Shown here: positions 52,635 to 60,453 of the stretch, piece by piece | How positions within the stretch are numbered: position 1 is the stretch's first letter | Layout: each line of letters starts with the position of its first letter | Assembly: GCA_964564735.1 (NCBI GenBank) | Contig: CAZMCH010000003.1 | Span: forward strand, 33,192 to 97,191 | Source of the DNA: CAZMCH01 sp964564735 | GTDB taxonomy: Bacteria > Poribacteria > DTPJ01 | Direction of reading: 5' to 3' | Length of the DNA: 64,000 nt | Program-made: the position numbers and the translations under genes | Notes under the pieces: generated by a model | The model's input: the letters and a program-made list of their open reading frames with translations, nothing else | Database searches by the model: none | Told to the model about the DNA's origin: nothing

Positions 52635-53780
52635 GTGCAGAAAATATCACAAGGAACTAGAATAGCCCTTATATTCTCCATTTCTTTGCATATAATCCTA
52701 TTTATTGTAATGAAAAGCACTTCCATTTATAGTGGAATATCAAATATAAAAAAATGGATTCCAATTGAGATAATGAATGTTCCGCCAGATTCTAGTATTC
52801 TTCCACAGATGTTTAGTAAAAATATTGAGGTTATAGAAAGGAAATGGACTCCTGTTGAGCGAGAAACAAGGGCAAATAAAGAGATTTCACCAAGGGAACT
52901 CTCACCAAGAGAGATAATTCAACGACAGACAGTAGTAACAATAGATAACAGGACACGTCTTGATGTTCCAACCATCAATCCCAATATTACTTCAGATGTT
53001 ACTATACCATCAAGTAATACTGCTTTCCAATCTGCGACAGGACCTGATACAGGATTATATTCACAGGGCAGGGAAATTGGCAAAGGTTCTGGATTAAGTG
53101 TGGCAAACACAAGAAGGGGAATAACTGATTCTGCCAAAATAATACCCACGCCACAGCATAAAATACCATTAACAAGAAGTCCAATCAGCGAAAAACTAGA
53201 AGTATATAAGGAAAAAGAAATGCCATTTGTTCAGGGCTTTAGGGCATTTGGCAATCGCATGGCGGAAAATAAGACATCTAAAAAGATTGACATAACTTTC
53301 ATACTTGATATAAGCGAAAGTATGCAAGATAATATTGCTTCTGTAAAGCGTCACATGTATAAATTAATTGATAATGTAAAGGAAGCGAATCTCGACTATA
53401 CACTTGGCTTGGTTACATTTCATCATAATAAGCTTTTTGAATGGCTTGGAACTGAAGTGGAAATAACACCTCAAACGCATGATATTGAAGAAATAAGGAT
53501 CGTATTGGATAATATAAAGGTCAGCGGAGGCGAAAGGCAATTAGACGCACTGATGAAATCGTTTGCCAAAGTAAAGTTTCGTTCAGGTGCAAGCAGGCAT
53601 TTTATATTCATAACCGATGAGTATGTAAAAGGGACATATAGCATTTCCGATGTTCTAAGAGAAGCGAAAAGGTCAAAAGTTATCGTCGATGTGCTTGGTA
53701 GAGATGAGCCTTTTCAACGCTCAATCGCTGAACAAACAGGCGGGATATGGATGCCAATAGAAGTGGCTGATATGAATTGA
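52635..53780 (+). CDS. vWA-domain protein with TonB-like membrane anchor
   Basis: About 381 residues. A single membrane segment ('RIALIFSISLHIILFIVM') at the N-terminus gives an N-in, C-out topology like TonB. A Pro/Ser/Arg-rich linker ('ISPRELSPREIIQRQ') follows, then a vWA domain from about 225: 'ITFILDISESMQDNI' with an intact D-x-S-x-S metal site, 'DYTLGLVTFHHNKLF' and 'SRHFIFITDEYV'. The GTG at 52635 has GAGGG 6 bases upstream. It was likely exported to bind a partner in a metal-dependent way. Its role with the ABC transporter is inferred from the operon only. Confidence 0.78.
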   Translation: MQKISQGTRIALIFSISLHIILFIVMKSTSIYSGISNIKKWIPIEIMNVPPDSSILPQMFSKNIEVIERKWTPVERETRANKEISPRELSPREIIQRQTVVTIDNRTRLDVPTINPNITSDVTIPSSNTAFQSATGPDTGLYSQGREIGKGSGLSVANTRRGITDSAKIIPTPQHKIPLTRSPISEKLEVYKEKEMPFVQGFRAFGNRMAENKTSKKIDITFILDISESMQDNIASVKRHMYKLIDNVKEANLDYTLGLVTFHHNKLFEWLGTEVEITPQTHDIEEIRIVLDNIKVSGGERQLDALMKSFAKVKFRSGASRHFIFITDEYVKGTYSISDVLREAKRSKVIVDVLGRDEPFQRSIAEQTGGIWMPIEVADMN

Positions 53781-53814
53781 TATTAGAGATTTCAAAAGAT
53801 AGTGGAAGGAATAT

Positions 53815-54075
53815 GTGAAAGATATGCAAAGTATGGAAGTTAAAGTCAAAAAATCAGGTGATAGCCTAATGCTTCGGATACCCAAATTGCTTGCTAATGA
53901 GTTGGGTCTGCTGGATGATTCGCAAGTTGAACTATCTATAATTGACAAGAAACTTGTAATAAAACCTGTTCCAGAACATGAATTGAGTCTTGAAAGCTTA
54001 ATGGCACAAGTAACAAAAGATAATTTGCATGGTGAATTTGATACAGGTTTCGCGATAGGAAAAGAGATTTGGTAA
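53815..54075 (+). CDS. MazE/AbrB-type antitoxin
   Basis: 86 residues with an N-terminal AbrB/MazE fold: 'EVKVKKSGDSLMLRIPKLLA' and 'VELSIIDKKLVIKPV'. A C-terminal tail, 'LESLMAQVTKDNLHGEFDTG', is of the MazF-binding type. It starts with GTG after GGAAGGAA. It overlaps the toxin start by 7 bases. The antitoxin looks intact while its toxin does not. Confidence 0.88.
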   Translation: MKDMQSMEVKVKKSGDSLMLRIPKLLANELGLLDDSQVELSIIDKKLVIKPVPEHELSLESLMAQVTKDNLHGEFDTGFAIGKEIW

Positions 54076-54318
54076 ATTCAAGGAAATATATCCCACAACG
54101 TGGCAATATTGTTTGGATTACTCTGGATCCACAAGCCGGGCATGAGCAAGCGGGAAAAAGACCTGCTGTTGTCCTTTCCCCCAAAATATATAATGAAAAA
54201 GTTGGGCTTGCTATTTTATGCCCAATAACAAGCCAAATCAAAGGGTATCCATTTGAAGTTTCCTATTCCGCCTGAAAATGAAATCGCAAGAGAAGCAAAA
54301 AGATGGTGGAAAGAATAA
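54069..54318 (+). pseudogene. MazF-type toxin, frameshifted and shortened
   Basis: It starts well: 'YIPQRGNIVWITLDPQAGHE', 'QAGKRPAVVLSPKIYNEK', then 'LAILCPITSQIKGYPFEV'. Here the frame ends with a stop at 54275. One frame over the text continues 'KFPIPPENEIAREAKRWWKE' to 54318. The usual MazF ending (the block with ADQVKSLDW in the family) is missing altogether, so even frame restoration gives a shortened toxin. The RNase is therefore probably inactive. It leaves a free antitoxin that could act as an anti-addiction element. Confidence 0.8.
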
Positions 54319-54336
54319 ATCTAGGAGGCAAATATT

Positions 54337-54546
54337 TTGTCAGAGGAGATTATATTTATTGTAGAAGAATCCGAAGATGGTGGATATGAAGCCAAAGCAC
54401 TCGGTTTTTCTATATATACAGAAGCAGAAAGCCTTGATGAGTTAAAAGACGCTGTTCGTGATGCTGTGCAATGTCATTTTGAAGAATCTGAATTGCCCAA
54501 GATTATACGTCTGCATGTTGTAAGAGACGAGGTTTTCGCTCTATGA
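54337..54546 (+). CDS. hicB: HicB-family antitoxin
   Basis: 69 residues with the degraded RNase-H-like HicB fold: 'IIFIVEESEDGGYEAKALGF' and 'AESLDELKDAVRDAVQCHFE'. It lacks a separate DNA-binding domain, as do many short HicB proteins. It starts with TTG after AGGAGG and ends overlapping hicA (ATGA). The antitoxin-first order is seen in many HicBA pairs. Confidence 0.88.
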   Translation: MSEEIIFIVEESEDGGYEAKALGFSIYTEAESLDELKDAVRDAVQCHFEESELPKIIRLHVVRDEVFAL

Positions 54547-54788
54547 AAACGCCAAGAGGTATTGACGGAGAGGACTTTGCTAGGTCGCTCAGAATTCTTG
54601 GTTATCAGATCACAAGGCAAAGTGGCAGTCATATTAGGCTGACTCTTTCTGGTGAGAACGAGCATCATATCACTATACCCAATCATTATCCCATAAAAAT
54701 TGGGACATTAAACAATATTTTGAGAGACATTTCGGAACACCATAGAATTAGCAAAGAAGAGCTTATGGAAAAACTATGGAATGATTAG
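54543..54788 (+). CDS. hicA: HicA-family mRNA interferase toxin
   Basis: 81 residues with a double-stranded-RNA-binding-like fold: 'RSLRILGYQITRQSGSHIRL' contains the G-S-H block with the catalytic His, and 'NEHHITIPNHYPIKIGTL' is the conserved second part. It ends 'ISKEELMEKL'. It is complete and overlaps hicB by 4 bases, so this pair looks functional, unlike the adjacent mazEF. Confidence 0.9.
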   Translation: MKTPRGIDGEDFARSLRILGYQITRQSGSHIRLTLSGENEHHITIPNHYPIKIGTLNNILRDISEHHRISKEELMEKLWND

Positions 54789-54835
54789 ATTTGTTGCTTT
54801 TTTCTGTCTATTGAAAATGAAGTAGAGGGGGAACT

Positions 54836-55483
54836 ATGAATAATATAAAGCCAAGTTTCATGGAAAAAGCATTCAGTTGTCCATATTGCGGAGTGTATGC
54901 TCAACAACATTGGGTAAGTTTTTGCACCAGGCCTCTTCCTGATGACAATTTGTTGGTTACATTAGTTCTAGGGGAAGTATATTTTGCGGTTTGCTCTCAT
55001 TGTGAGGAATACTCAATATGGGAAGCAGATAGTATGATATATCCTTATCATGCAAAACCATCAATGATTAATCCAGATTTGCCTGAAAACATTAAATCTG
55101 ACTATAAGGAAGCAGTCAGTATTGCCAATAGATCGCCTAGAGGTTCTGCTGCATTGCTAAGACTTGTAATCCAGAAGCTCTGCATTCATCTTGGTGAAAA
55201 GGGCGAGAAACTAAATGATGACATTGGCAATCTAGTTAAAAGAGGGCTCCCAGAAAAAATTCAAAAATCATTGGATATTGTAAGAGTTATAGGTAATAAT
55301 GCAGTTCACCCAGGCACCATAGATTTAAGAGATGATATTCAAACAGTGGAACAATTATTTGAACTAATCAATATAATTGCAGAATACACAATCACACAAA
55401 ACAAACTTATTAACAGTATTTATAAAAAATTGCCTGATAAAGATAAAAATGGAATAGATAAGAGAGACGGCAAACAACATTGA
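54836..55483 (+). CDS. DUF4145 domain protein with zinc ribbon
   Basis: 215 residues. The N-terminal zinc ribbon has CPYCG and CSHCEEY pairs about 50 residues apart. The C-terminal helical part matches DUF4145: 'YKEAVSIANRSPRGSAALLR' and 'LCIHLGEKGEKLNDDIGNLV', then 'VRVIGNNAVHPGTIDLRDD' with the family's N-x-(A/G)-x-H. Such domains often occur next to or inside restriction and other defence genes, and their activity is not established. It has a gap of 47 bases from hicA. Confidence 0.82.
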   Translation: MNNIKPSFMEKAFSCPYCGVYAQQHWVSFCTRPLPDDNLLVTLVLGEVYFAVCSHCEEYSIWEADSMIYPYHAKPSMINPDLPENIKSDYKEAVSIANRSPRGSAALLRLVIQKLCIHLGEKGEKLNDDIGNLVKRGLPEKIQKSLDIVRVIGNNAVHPGTIDLRDDIQTVEQLFELINIIAEYTITQNKLINSIYKKLPDKDKNGIDKRDGKQH

Positions 55484-55604
55484 TGGATGCTTATATTGGG
55501 AAATATTAATGTTGATATTAAAAAGGTTAAATTTCTAAAATAAGATAAGGATCACTAACCAATAATGATTGATATGTGATTTAACTTATTAGGAGGAAAT
55601 GAAA

Positions 55605-55805
55605 ATGAGAAGAGATTTTTATGGTGGAAAAGGGCTAATTGGTTATACTGTTGAGAGTGGGTCGGTTGTTAATGGAGTAAGAGAGGATGTATATGACGGT
55701 AACGGTAGTTATATGGGATATGTAGATGACTCAGGAACTTACGATGATATGGGTAGGCTTATAAGCTACAGTCGTTCACCAGGGCTACTTTTGGGAAAAA
55801 TATAG
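55605..55805 (+). CDS. Small Gly/Tyr-rich protein, 4-fold beta flower-like
   Basis: 66 residues with three repeats of a D-x-x-G-x-x-x-G-Y kind: 'YDGNGSYMGYVDDSGTYDDM' and 'YTVESGSVVNGVREDVYDGN'. The pattern resembles small 4-fold-symmetric beta proteins seen near polymorphic toxin genes. I chose the ATG at 55605, 8 bases after GGAGG; the ATG at 55599 is too close to it. There is no signal peptide. Function unknown. Confidence 0.6.
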   Translation: MRRDFYGGKGLIGYTVESGSVVNGVREDVYDGNGSYMGYVDDSGTYDDMGRLISYSRSPGLLLGKI

Positions 55806-55847
55806 AAAAAGATGAGGAAGATTAGACCATTTTAGAGGAGTTCCAAA

Positions 55848-56375
55848 ATGCAAGACTTAATAATGAAACTTTCCGAACTAATTAAAGAGCGAAATTCTAT
55901 AGATCAAGAGATTTCATCAATGATTAATCGTCCCACTACAATAGGACACATGGGGGAATTCATAGCATCAAAGATTTTTGGGATAGAGCTTGAAAAATCA
56001 GCAAGCAATAAAAGTATAGATGGTAAATTCAGTGAAGGAACTCTTTCTGGATGCACAGTTAATATGAAATGGTTTTCTAATAATGATGGTCATCTCAATT
56101 TGACACCAAATAATCCTCCGGATTATTATTTGGTAATGACAGGACCAAAAATTAAACCTAGTTCTTCATTGGGAAAATCGGCGCCCCTATGTATTGAATA
56201 TGTTTTTATTTTTGAATCTTCTAACCTTATACAATGTGGAGTCAAAAGCGGAACTGCGAAATACGTTCCTAATCATTTATGGAATCAAGCTGAAATTTAT
56301 CCGAATCAAGTAAGTAAATTGCTTATAATAAGTGATGCACAAAAGAAATTGATCAAATCATTCAGCTTACCTTAA
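55848..56375 (+). CDS. DUF6998-like protein, possible PD-(D/E)xK-type nuclease
   Basis: 175 residues. An N-terminal coiled helix ('LIKERNSIDQEISSMINRP') leads to 'GHMGEFIASKIFGIELEKSA' and 'SIDGKFSEGTLSGCTVNMKW'. The order E (in GEF), D (in IDG) and K (in NMKW) could be a PD-(D/E)xK active site, as in some restriction-like proteins. It lies near toxin-antitoxin and DNA-modification genes, so a defence role is plausible but unproven. It starts after a GAGG site. Confidence 0.5.
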   Translation: MQDLIMKLSELIKERNSIDQEISSMINRPTTIGHMGEFIASKIFGIELEKSASNKSIDGKFSEGTLSGCTVNMKWFSNNDGHLNLTPNNPPDYYLVMTGPKIKPSSSLGKSAPLCIEYVFIFESSNLIQCGVKSGTAKYVPNHLWNQAEIYPNQVSKLLIISDAQKKLIKSFSLP

Positions 56376-56379
56376 TAAA

Positions 56380-56607
56380 ATGCTTTGTGAATTTTGTGAT
56401 GGAATAACTGAAAAACGACAAGTCAGAAAACAACACTAGCTTAATGGGAAGCTTTATATTATAGAAAATGTTGAGGCGGAAGTATGCAAAGAATGTGGAG
56501 AACGGTATTTTCATACTCAAACCTTAGATTCTATTGATTGCCTGTTAGCATCAGAGCATAAAATAAAAGAAAAACTTTTGATTGAGGTCGTAGATGCCTC
56601 AATATAA
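56380..56607 (+). pseudogene. YgiT/MqsA-type zinc-finger antitoxin with in-frame amber codon
   Basis: Reads 'MLCEFCDGITEKRQVRKQH', then TAG at 56437-56439, then 'LNGKLYIIENVEAEVCKECG' and 'ERYFHTQTLDSID' to a stop at 56605. The two C-x2-C pairs (CEFC, CKEC) and the I-E-N-V-x-A-x-V-C block are the signature of YgiT-type zinc-finger antitoxins. Related proteins usually have Trp where the TAG stands, one base from TGG. No toxin partner is left beside it. Confidence 0.75.
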
Positions 56608-56619
56608 AGGAGACGAAAA

Positions 56620-57447
56620 ATGTCATCGGGAAACAAATACGGATTCTCGCCGGGAACGATACCCATAAAAGACGCAAACCCTCTACCGCAACCATCCGTC
56701 ATACAAGAACCCATGACCATCAACGCCCCCATGCCCATACCCGACCCATTCGTCCTGCCCTCGTCAAATATCGTTAGTTTCACCTTTGAGGATGGCAACA
56801 TGATTGGATGGACGCCGGTTGACGAAGACCCCGCATCACTGAATCATATCGGTCCCTCAATATGGCGTGTTGAGGATGGTCCCATTTCAGGAAAAGCGTT
56901 ACTACAAAACAGCATCATCTGGGGCGATAAAGCCAATGTGACTCCTCTTGGAACTACCATAATTTATGATTTGCAGGAATGGCTAGACTTCGATATGGAA
57001 TTTGATATGTTCACAAAGAGTTTTTATCACAATGGGTTGGGTATTGTCTGGGGATGGAGAAATAAAACTTGGCATTATAGATTCCTGACAGTGCTTGATC
57101 CACGAAACCCAACAGGTGCGCCTCCTGAACAAAGAGCTCCTCTCTCAATGATACAAAGACGCACAAGCGATGCCCCGCCTTATTATTACACTATGGCATT
57201 TAAGAAAGAGGCATCATATTATCATAATGCGACTATACACTATAAAGTTATGGTCAGAGGGCAGAATTTTAAGGTATATTGGAATAATGCCCTTGCAATA
57301 GAGGCAAATGCTTTGCTTTATCAGGGAGGCAAAATTGGCTTTACGCTTTATGGACAAGATAACACATATTTTGATAATATCAGTATAGAGGCAATCCCGC
57401 CTGCTGTTGCTAATCAAAATGACAGGTTCACTATGCCTTTAAGGTAA
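56620..57447 (+). CDS. Hexapeptide-repeat N-terminus fused to a LamG/DUF1080-like domain
   Basis: 275 residues. Residues 1-50 carry about six hexapeptides of type x-x-[IL]-x-x-P: hydrophobics at 16, 22, 28, 34, 40, 46 and Pro at 25, 31, 37, 43. The residues N5, Y7, G8 and a following S-P match the start of the protein at 60454. The rest is a concanavalin-like jelly roll: 'VSFTFEDGNMIGWTPVDEDP', 'NGLGIVWGWRNKTWHYRFL', 'HYKVMVRGQNFKVYWNNA' and 'GGKIGFTLYGQDNTYFDNIS'. No signal peptide is visible. The DNA of the first about 150 bases is clearly richer in G+C, with C-ending codons, than its surroundings. The jelly roll could bind or cut a glycan; function unknown. Confidence 0.75.
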   Translation: MSSGNKYGFSPGTIPIKDANPLPQPSVIQEPMTINAPMPIPDPFVLPSSNIVSFTFEDGNMIGWTPVDEDPASLNHIGPSIWRVEDGPISGKALLQNSIIWGDKANVTPLGTTIIYDLQEWLDFDMEFDMFTKSFYHNGLGIVWGWRNKTWHYRFLTVLDPRNPTGAPPEQRAPLSMIQRRTSDAPPYYYTMAFKKEASYYHNATIHYKVMVRGQNFKVYWNNALAIEANALLYQGGKIGFTLYGQDNTYFDNISIEAIPPAVANQNDRFTMPLR

Positions 57448-57460
57448 TGGAGATATTAAT

Positions 57461-58513
57461 ATGACATCCAGAGAAAGAATATCGTTGGCGTTAGATCATA
57501 AAGAAGCAGATAGAATAGGTATCCATGACAGCCCTTGGGGAACGACTGAAGCAAGGTGGCGCAGTGAAGGCATGGATAAATCTTCCACAGAATACTTTGG
57601 TTTTGAGTTTCGTGGATTCGGTGGAGATACGTCTTTTCAATTGCCATCGCAGGTTATTGAAGATACAGAGGAATATGTCATTGCTACAAATGCAGACGGC
57701 GCAAAAATGAAAAACTGGAAACATACAACGTCAACGCCTGAAATGATAGATTTTACCATTACATCAAGGGAAATATGGGAAGAATATAAGCCAAGAATGA
57801 CAATGAACGAATCAAGGGTCAACTGGGAAGGTCAGCTAAACGCAAATAAGGCTTGCGTTGAAGCTGGATATTTCTGCACAATGAATTTTGGTCCTGGGTT
57901 CACTTATATCTGTGATGTTGTAGGTCCTGAAAGAACAATGATGGCGATGATGATTGAACCTGACTGGATAAAGGATATGTTTATGACAAACGCCCAAGTC
58001 TGCGCTGATATGGCTGAAGAAATGATAGGCAGAGGCATGATCTTTGATGCTGGATGGATATTTGATGATCTCGGATTCAGGGATTATCAGTTCTTTCCGC
58101 CTGACGCATATAGGGAATTACTTATGCCTGCACACAAGCTAATCTGTGATGTTTTCAAAAGCAAAGGGCTTTATATGATATTGCATACCTGCGGATACAA
58201 CATGGAGTTTATTCCATTATATATAGAAGCAGGCTTTGACTGTATTCAGCCATTGGAAGTTAAAGCGGGCAATAACATGCTTAAATTAAAGAGAGACTAC
58301 GGCGATGTCTTAACATTCATGGGTGGAATAGATGTCAGGGCGATGGCTTCCGAAAATCCTGATGATATAGTAAAAGAAATATCATCTAAAATACCCATTA
58401 TGAAAAAAGGCGGAGGATATATCTATCATTCCGACCATTCCGTTCCAGATAACGTCAGTTTCAAGCAGTATTGCAGGACTATGGAACTCGTTGCGGAGTA
58501 TGGGAAGTATTAA
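57461..58513 (+). CDS. Uroporphyrinogen decarboxylase-family protein (paralogue 3)
   Basis: 350 residues starting 'MTSRERISLALDHKEADRIG'. It has 'YMILHTCGYNMEFIPLYIEA' with a following Cys ('GFDCIQPLEV'), giving H-x-C...C as in zinc-dependent MtaA/MtbA methyltransferases. 'VLTFMGGIDVRAM' and the terminal 'YIYHSDHSVPDNVSFKQY' (H-x-D-H) follow. It is closer in motifs to methyl-corrinoid transferases than to the heme enzyme. It follows the hexapeptide/LamG gene by 13 bases. The substrate is unknown. Confidence 0.82.
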   Translation: MTSRERISLALDHKEADRIGIHDSPWGTTEARWRSEGMDKSSTEYFGFEFRGFGGDTSFQLPSQVIEDTEEYVIATNADGAKMKNWKHTTSTPEMIDFTITSREIWEEYKPRMTMNESRVNWEGQLNANKACVEAGYFCTMNFGPGFTYICDVVGPERTMMAMMIEPDWIKDMFMTNAQVCADMAEEMIGRGMIFDAGWIFDDLGFRDYQFFPPDAYRELLMPAHKLICDVFKSKGLYMILHTCGYNMEFIPLYIEAGFDCIQPLEVKAGNNMLKLKRDYGDVLTFMGGIDVRAMASENPDDIVKEISSKIPIMKKGGGYIYHSDHSVPDNVSFKQYCRTMELVAEYGKY

Positions 58514-58518
58514 TTAAA

Positions 58519-60108
58519 ATGAGTGAGGAAATGCTATTAACAATTAGGGAAGCTAGCGAATGGGCTACTGACTACATCAATAAGGATGTTACTCCTTCAA
58601 ATATCGCTTATCTCATTCAATATGGTAGAATAAAAAAAATACAGCAAAACGGAACAACTTTGGTCCACAAAGCTGATTTGATTGAATATTATGAATCTAT
58701 TTTGAATAAGAGAAGGATTGATTGGAAAAAGCGATTGGGTGATGACCTGAATTGGTCGCTATCGTTTGAGCATGTTAAAGAAGCAGAGACTACAAAACAC
58801 GTCCATCGGCTTCATCCGTATAAGGGAAAATTTATTCCACAATTGGTTGAATATTTCTTGGATGATCATACAGATAATTTCAAGAAAGAAGCTTATTTCG
58901 GCAAAGGAGAGATCATACTTGATCCATTCTGTGGTAGTGGAACAGCATTAATACAGGCTAACGAGTTAGGAATACATGCAATTGGCGTTGATATTTCCAC
59001 GTTTAATGCTATGATGACAAACGTGAAGGTAGATAAACATGATCTTGTTAATCTATATACTGAGATCGGAAATATTACCAGATCGCTAAATCATTATGTA
59101 TATAAGTCGGGTGTCAATGAATTTGATGCTAAACTTATAAAAGAGCTAAATAAATTTAATGATATTTATTTTCCACCACATGAATTTAAAAGGCAAGTTA
59201 GGCTTGGTAATATCGATCAAAAAGAATATGGAAATCAAAAAGAGAAAGATTTTCTTATAACATATCAGAATATTGTGAATCTTTATAATATTGACCTAAA
59301 TATTCAAGCAGATTCAGATAAGTTTATAGACAAATGGTATCTTCCTTCTATACGATCTGAAATTTTCTATGCGTTAGATTTAATAGAGAAAGTAGAAAAT
59401 ACAGATACGAAAAAGATATTAAAAATCATCTTGAGCCGAACAGCTAGAACCTGTCGGGCAACAACTCATGCCGATTTAGCTACTTTGAAATTTCCAGTAA
59501 CCACAACATATTATTGTAGCAAACATGGAAAAGTATGCAAACCATTATTCTCAATTATTAATTGGTGGAAGCATTATAGCAAAGACACCGTTAAGAGACT
59601 AGCAGAATTTGATAAATTGAGAACAAATACACATCAGTTATGTTTGATAGGAGATTCCAGAACTATCGACATTTTTAATGAGTTAGCGAAAGAAAATAAA
59701 GTATTTAGTGAATTGGCAAAAAGCAAAAAAATCAGGGGTATATTTTCAAGTCCGCCCTATGTTGGATTAATAGACTATCACGAGCAACACGCCTACGCTT
59801 ATGATTTATTTAATTTTGAACGAAAAGACGAACTAGAGATAGGTCCACTCTCTAAAGGACAAGGAAAAGAAGCAAGAGATTCTTATATTCAGGGAATATC
59901 TGATGTTTTAATAAATTGCAAAAAATTCCTTGCAGATAATTATGATATTCTCCTTGTTGCTAACGACAAATTTAATATATACCCAATTATTGCTGAAAAG
60001 TCAGGAATGATAATTAATAACAGATATAAAAGACCCGTCCTAAATCGCACCGAAAAGGATAAAGGGGCATATTCTGAGACAGTATTTCACTTAAAAGGCA
60101 AGGTATAA
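58519..60108 (+). CDS. DNA methyltransferase with N-terminal helix-turn-helix
   Basis: About 529 residues. The N-terminal about 65 residues look like an excisionase/MerR-type DNA-binding unit ('ASEWATDYINKDVTPSNIAY', 'LIQYGRIKKIQQNGTTLVHK'). The methylase has motif I 'ILDPFCGSGTALIQANELG' near residue 135 and motif IV 'GIFSSPPYVGLIDYHEQHAY' near 415, with a long target-recognition insert between. S-P-P-Y indicates N4-cytosine or N6-adenine exocyclic amino methylation. The start is the ATG at 58519; upstream frame lies in the UroD-like gene. A collapsed restriction-gene relic follows, so the enzyme is now an orphan. Confidence 0.88.
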   Translation: MSEEMLLTIREASEWATDYINKDVTPSNIAYLIQYGRIKKIQQNGTTLVHKADLIEYYESILNKRRIDWKKRLGDDLNWSLSFEHVKEAETTKHVHRLHPYKGKFIPQLVEYFLDDHTDNFKKEAYFGKGEIILDPFCGSGTALIQANELGIHAIGVDISTFNAMMTNVKVDKHDLVNLYTEIGNITRSLNHYVYKSGVNEFDAKLIKELNKFNDIYFPPHEFKRQVRLGNIDQKEYGNQKEKDFLITYQNIVNLYNIDLNIQADSDKFIDKWYLPSIRSEIFYALDLIEKVENTDTKKILKIILSRTARTCRATTHADLATLKFPVTTTYYCSKHGKVCKPLFSIINWWKHYSKDTVKRLAEFDKLRTNTHQLCLIGDSRTIDIFNELAKENKVFSELAKSKKIRGIFSSPPYVGLIDYHEQHAYAYDLFNFERKDELEIGPLSKGQGKEARDSYIQGISDVLINCKKFLADNYDILLVANDKFNIYPIIAEKSGMIINNRYKRPVLNRTEKDKGAYSETVFHLKGKV

Positions 60109-60112
60109 AGGG

Positions 60113-60303
60113 ATGACCGTTGCAGAGAAAAAAGAAATGATAGTGGAGGCATTTTTGACATATCAAAGGAAGTATTAGTTGCTGAAGAATTATGGGATTT
60201 TATCGGTGGAAACGGCACATACCAGATATTGCTTGATTCTTTTGAAGCTGCAGGTATCGAATTAAGAGAAGAAATAGATAATTATTTTTCGCGATTTAAA
60301 TAA
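60113..60303 (+). pseudogene. Type II restriction endonuclease remnant (TdeIII-like C-terminus)
   Basis: An ATG at 60113, four bases after the methyltransferase stop and preceded by AAGG, opens 'MTVAEKKEMIVEAFL', which stops at 60178. In another frame 60145-60303 reads 'FDISKEVLVAEELWDFIGGN' and 'GTYQILLDSFEAAGIELREE', ending with R-F-K. The second part looks like the C-terminus of TdeIII-type restriction enzymes. The pattern is what an internal deletion of several hundred bases would leave. The family name is tentative. Confidence 0.55.
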
Positions 60304-60385
60304 TACTAAAGTTTGGAATGTTACAGGATTTGATAAAAAATGATTCTCCAATAATTTGAAACAGAAACTCTCCAGAAAAAATTAC

Positions 60386-60414
60386 TTGACCTAAATGTAT
60401 ATGAGTGTTATAAT
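60386..60414 (+). promoter_or_regulatory. Strong extended -10 promoter for hexapeptide protein
   Basis: TTGACC (60386-60391), 17-base spacer, perfect TATAAT (60409-60414), with an extended TGn element. Initiation near 60421 leaves a leader of about 33 bases containing AGGAGG. Confidence 0.8.
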
Positions 60415-60453
60415 TTTTTTAAGTAAAGTTTAGAGCAATTCAGGAGGCATATA

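Noticed and set aside
56437..56439. TAG as pyrrolysine codon, prompted by nearby MtaA/MtbA-like proteins
   Set aside because: The host gene is a zinc-finger antitoxin type where Trp is expected. No pyrrolysine genes are in the window, and the methyltransferase-like genes have no internal TAG.
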